Part shown: positions 62,472 to 64,000 of the stretch, one piece after another
How positions within the stretch are numbered: the first letter of the stretch is position 1
Layout: each line of letters starts with the position of its first letter
The notes under the pieces: generated by a model
What the model was told of the DNA's origin: nothing
Seen by the model: the letters and a program-made list of their open reading frames with translations, nothing else
Database searches by the model: none
Assembly: GCF_023101765.2 (NCBI RefSeq)
Contig: NC_064225.1
Location: forward strand, 8,420,001-8,484,000
Direction of reading: 5' to 3'
Length of the DNA: 64,000 nt
Origin: Spodoptera frugiperda
Taxonomy: Eukaryota > Arthropoda > Insecta > Lepidoptera > Noctuidae
Translations under genes and position numbers: made by a program

Positions 62472-64000
62472 CTCTGAAAGTAGGACGTCTGTGTTGGACA
62501 TACAGCATGCAGAGGGAATGTGCAGTTTAGACGTATTGACATTTCGTGAACTTTGGTGAAAGTATTCGCCTAGATTAGACTGTGCTGTCTGAAAGTTATG
62601 TTCTTTTGTATATGTACCAATGAGAATTGACTCTCATGCTTTCCTGTATTATGTAAACAAATAAGATGAAAATTAACATTAGATTTATTTTCATTGGAAT
62701 TAAAAATGTATTGTATAGTTACCTGCTTGTTGAGTCTTGTATAATTTATGAAATAACTCGAATCAGTGACCGATGTTTATTTATGTCAAGTACATTTTTT
62801 TACGAAACTTGTCATAATATTTCGAACGTTGTATGTTAAAAGTAACATTGTTAACAACATATATTTATGGAAATAGTCTCTAATGATAAGTTGTTGATGA
62901 ATAAAACGAATGTTTTCAGTAAAAATAATGTTTATTGGTGATAACAAACAATACAGATATTAACAATGAACCTATGACTAGTATCACATAAATCGCTTGG
63001 CATTGCAAACAAATTTACAAAACAATGGTCTTATTTGTAGTATTTACTTTTCTAGAGCTAATTATGATTAAGTTTCCTGTATTCGATCACATAAAGTATA
63101 TTATTTACAACATTAGCCGTGACAGTCCACAGCTGAACTATCGGCCTCTATACATAAGAGGGTTTGCTATAATTTCTTGATCCCTAAACATAATTTTCAA
63201 GGTCAAGATTACATATTATGCTATTGTTTGTAAGTAATAATTAAACTACCGGCAATAACAATAACAATAACGAGATATACAAATATATTTATGGCCTTAC
63301 TTTAGGTGTTCATTAAAATTTATGAATATACAGTTCAAGGTTTCTGTACCGTGTTCAAAGGCACGAGAAATTGAACAAAAGTTTATATATGTTTGTGCCT
63401 TCAACCCATTAACCGCCTGCAAAAGACAAAATATATTAATTTTGATTAACATATTTCCGTGTCTCTGCCGCTCATGTCGTATCGCAGCGACAGAGAACAT
63501 GCAAGATTTTTTCGTATTATATTCTCCTCTTTATTTAATATAGATATATTTTTTTTCGATTTTTAGCCGCCTGCTAGGGGCACGGTTAATTGATATTTAA
63601 CTAGGCGCTTAAAGGATAAAATTAATTATTTATATAAATTTTAGTTTGGTTTTGATTACCACGAGAGCCTTTGGCCATAGTGTTTAGGCAGGGAAGTTTA
63701 AAAATCTTCAAAAATACCTATACATATATGCATGCATGTGCATATACTGGACTACAGTCCGGTTTTTTAGGCACAAGACATTATTTTTTACTTGAGCATT
63801 TTTAAGCCGAAAAAATCCAATTTATCTAGGAATTTGATGCCTCTAATAGTTAATTCTCCCAGCGCTTCATCAACGGAATTAGGCTTTATTACATTGGAAT
63901 TTGAGCTATTTTTTGCAATTAAAAGGTTATTGACTTGTGTAGTAGTGACCTTGATCTTTTTTGTACATATACAATTTCTATATACAGTTAGTTTCTTTTA
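62472..64000. other. Downstream of serpin-2, no gene seen
   Basis: AT-rich. The short frames at 63297-63543 lie on opposite strands of the same bases and show no family features. Cacagctgaactatcggcct (about 63128) is a dispersed-repeat word shared with 14460. Confidence 0.5.

Overview
This window is eukaryotic and almost certainly from a moth (Lepidoptera, possibly a noctuid). It is AT-rich, the genes are split by ordinary GT-AG introns, and intergenic and intronic DNA is filled with short dispersed elements: two tRNA-derived SINE families, miniature Helitrons with TC...CTRR ends and a 3' hairpin, inverted-repeat MITEs, large foldback elements, and LINE 3' tails. The order-level call rests on the look of these repeats and of the serpins, not on a search. 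I see no bacterial, viral, rRNA, CRISPR or true tRNA gene.

Four genes can be supported. Two tandem minus-strand genes encode phytanoyl-CoA dioxygenase (PHYH)-type Fe(II)/2-oxoglutarate oxygenases. PHYH-2 (29481 down to 16859) can be assembled completely: 8 exons, 918 nt, 305 residues plus stop, with every phase consistent. PHYH-1 (10811 down to 5290) has the same first seven exons (283 codons); its last exon was not found and may lie beyond the left edge. Both keep the HxD...H iron triad and the Arg that binds 2-oxoglutarate, so both are probably active in alpha-oxidation of branched acyl-CoA in peroxisomes. Two plus-strand, single-exon genes encode secreted serpins: serpin-1 (37092-38309, 405 aa) with an inhibitory-type hinge and probable P1 Arg, and serpin-2 (61167-62363, 398 aa) with a shortened, atypical reactive loop carrying a glycosylation sequon.

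Layout: 1-5289 repeats downstream of PHYH-1; 5290-10811 PHYH-1; 10812-16858 repeat-rich spacer; 16859-29481 PHYH-2, whose introns hold a 114-bp tandem array derived from its own exon 4, three head-to-head SINE pairs, a Helitron with a foldback inside it, and a roughly 1.4-kb composite repeat; 29482-37091 repeats; serpin-1; 38500-60300 repeats, including a 2-kb foldback element with arms of about 590 bp (41336-43352) and adjoining Helitrons (57729-59313); a largely unique 0.8-kb upstream region and serpin-2; then 1.6 kb without a recognisable gene.

The most unusual structure is the 21537-22208 array. The end of PHYH-2 exon 4, its 5' splice site and about 27 nt of intron have been amplified to six copies with an exact 114-bp period, giving six candidate donor sites. 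No wholly new multi-gene system was found.
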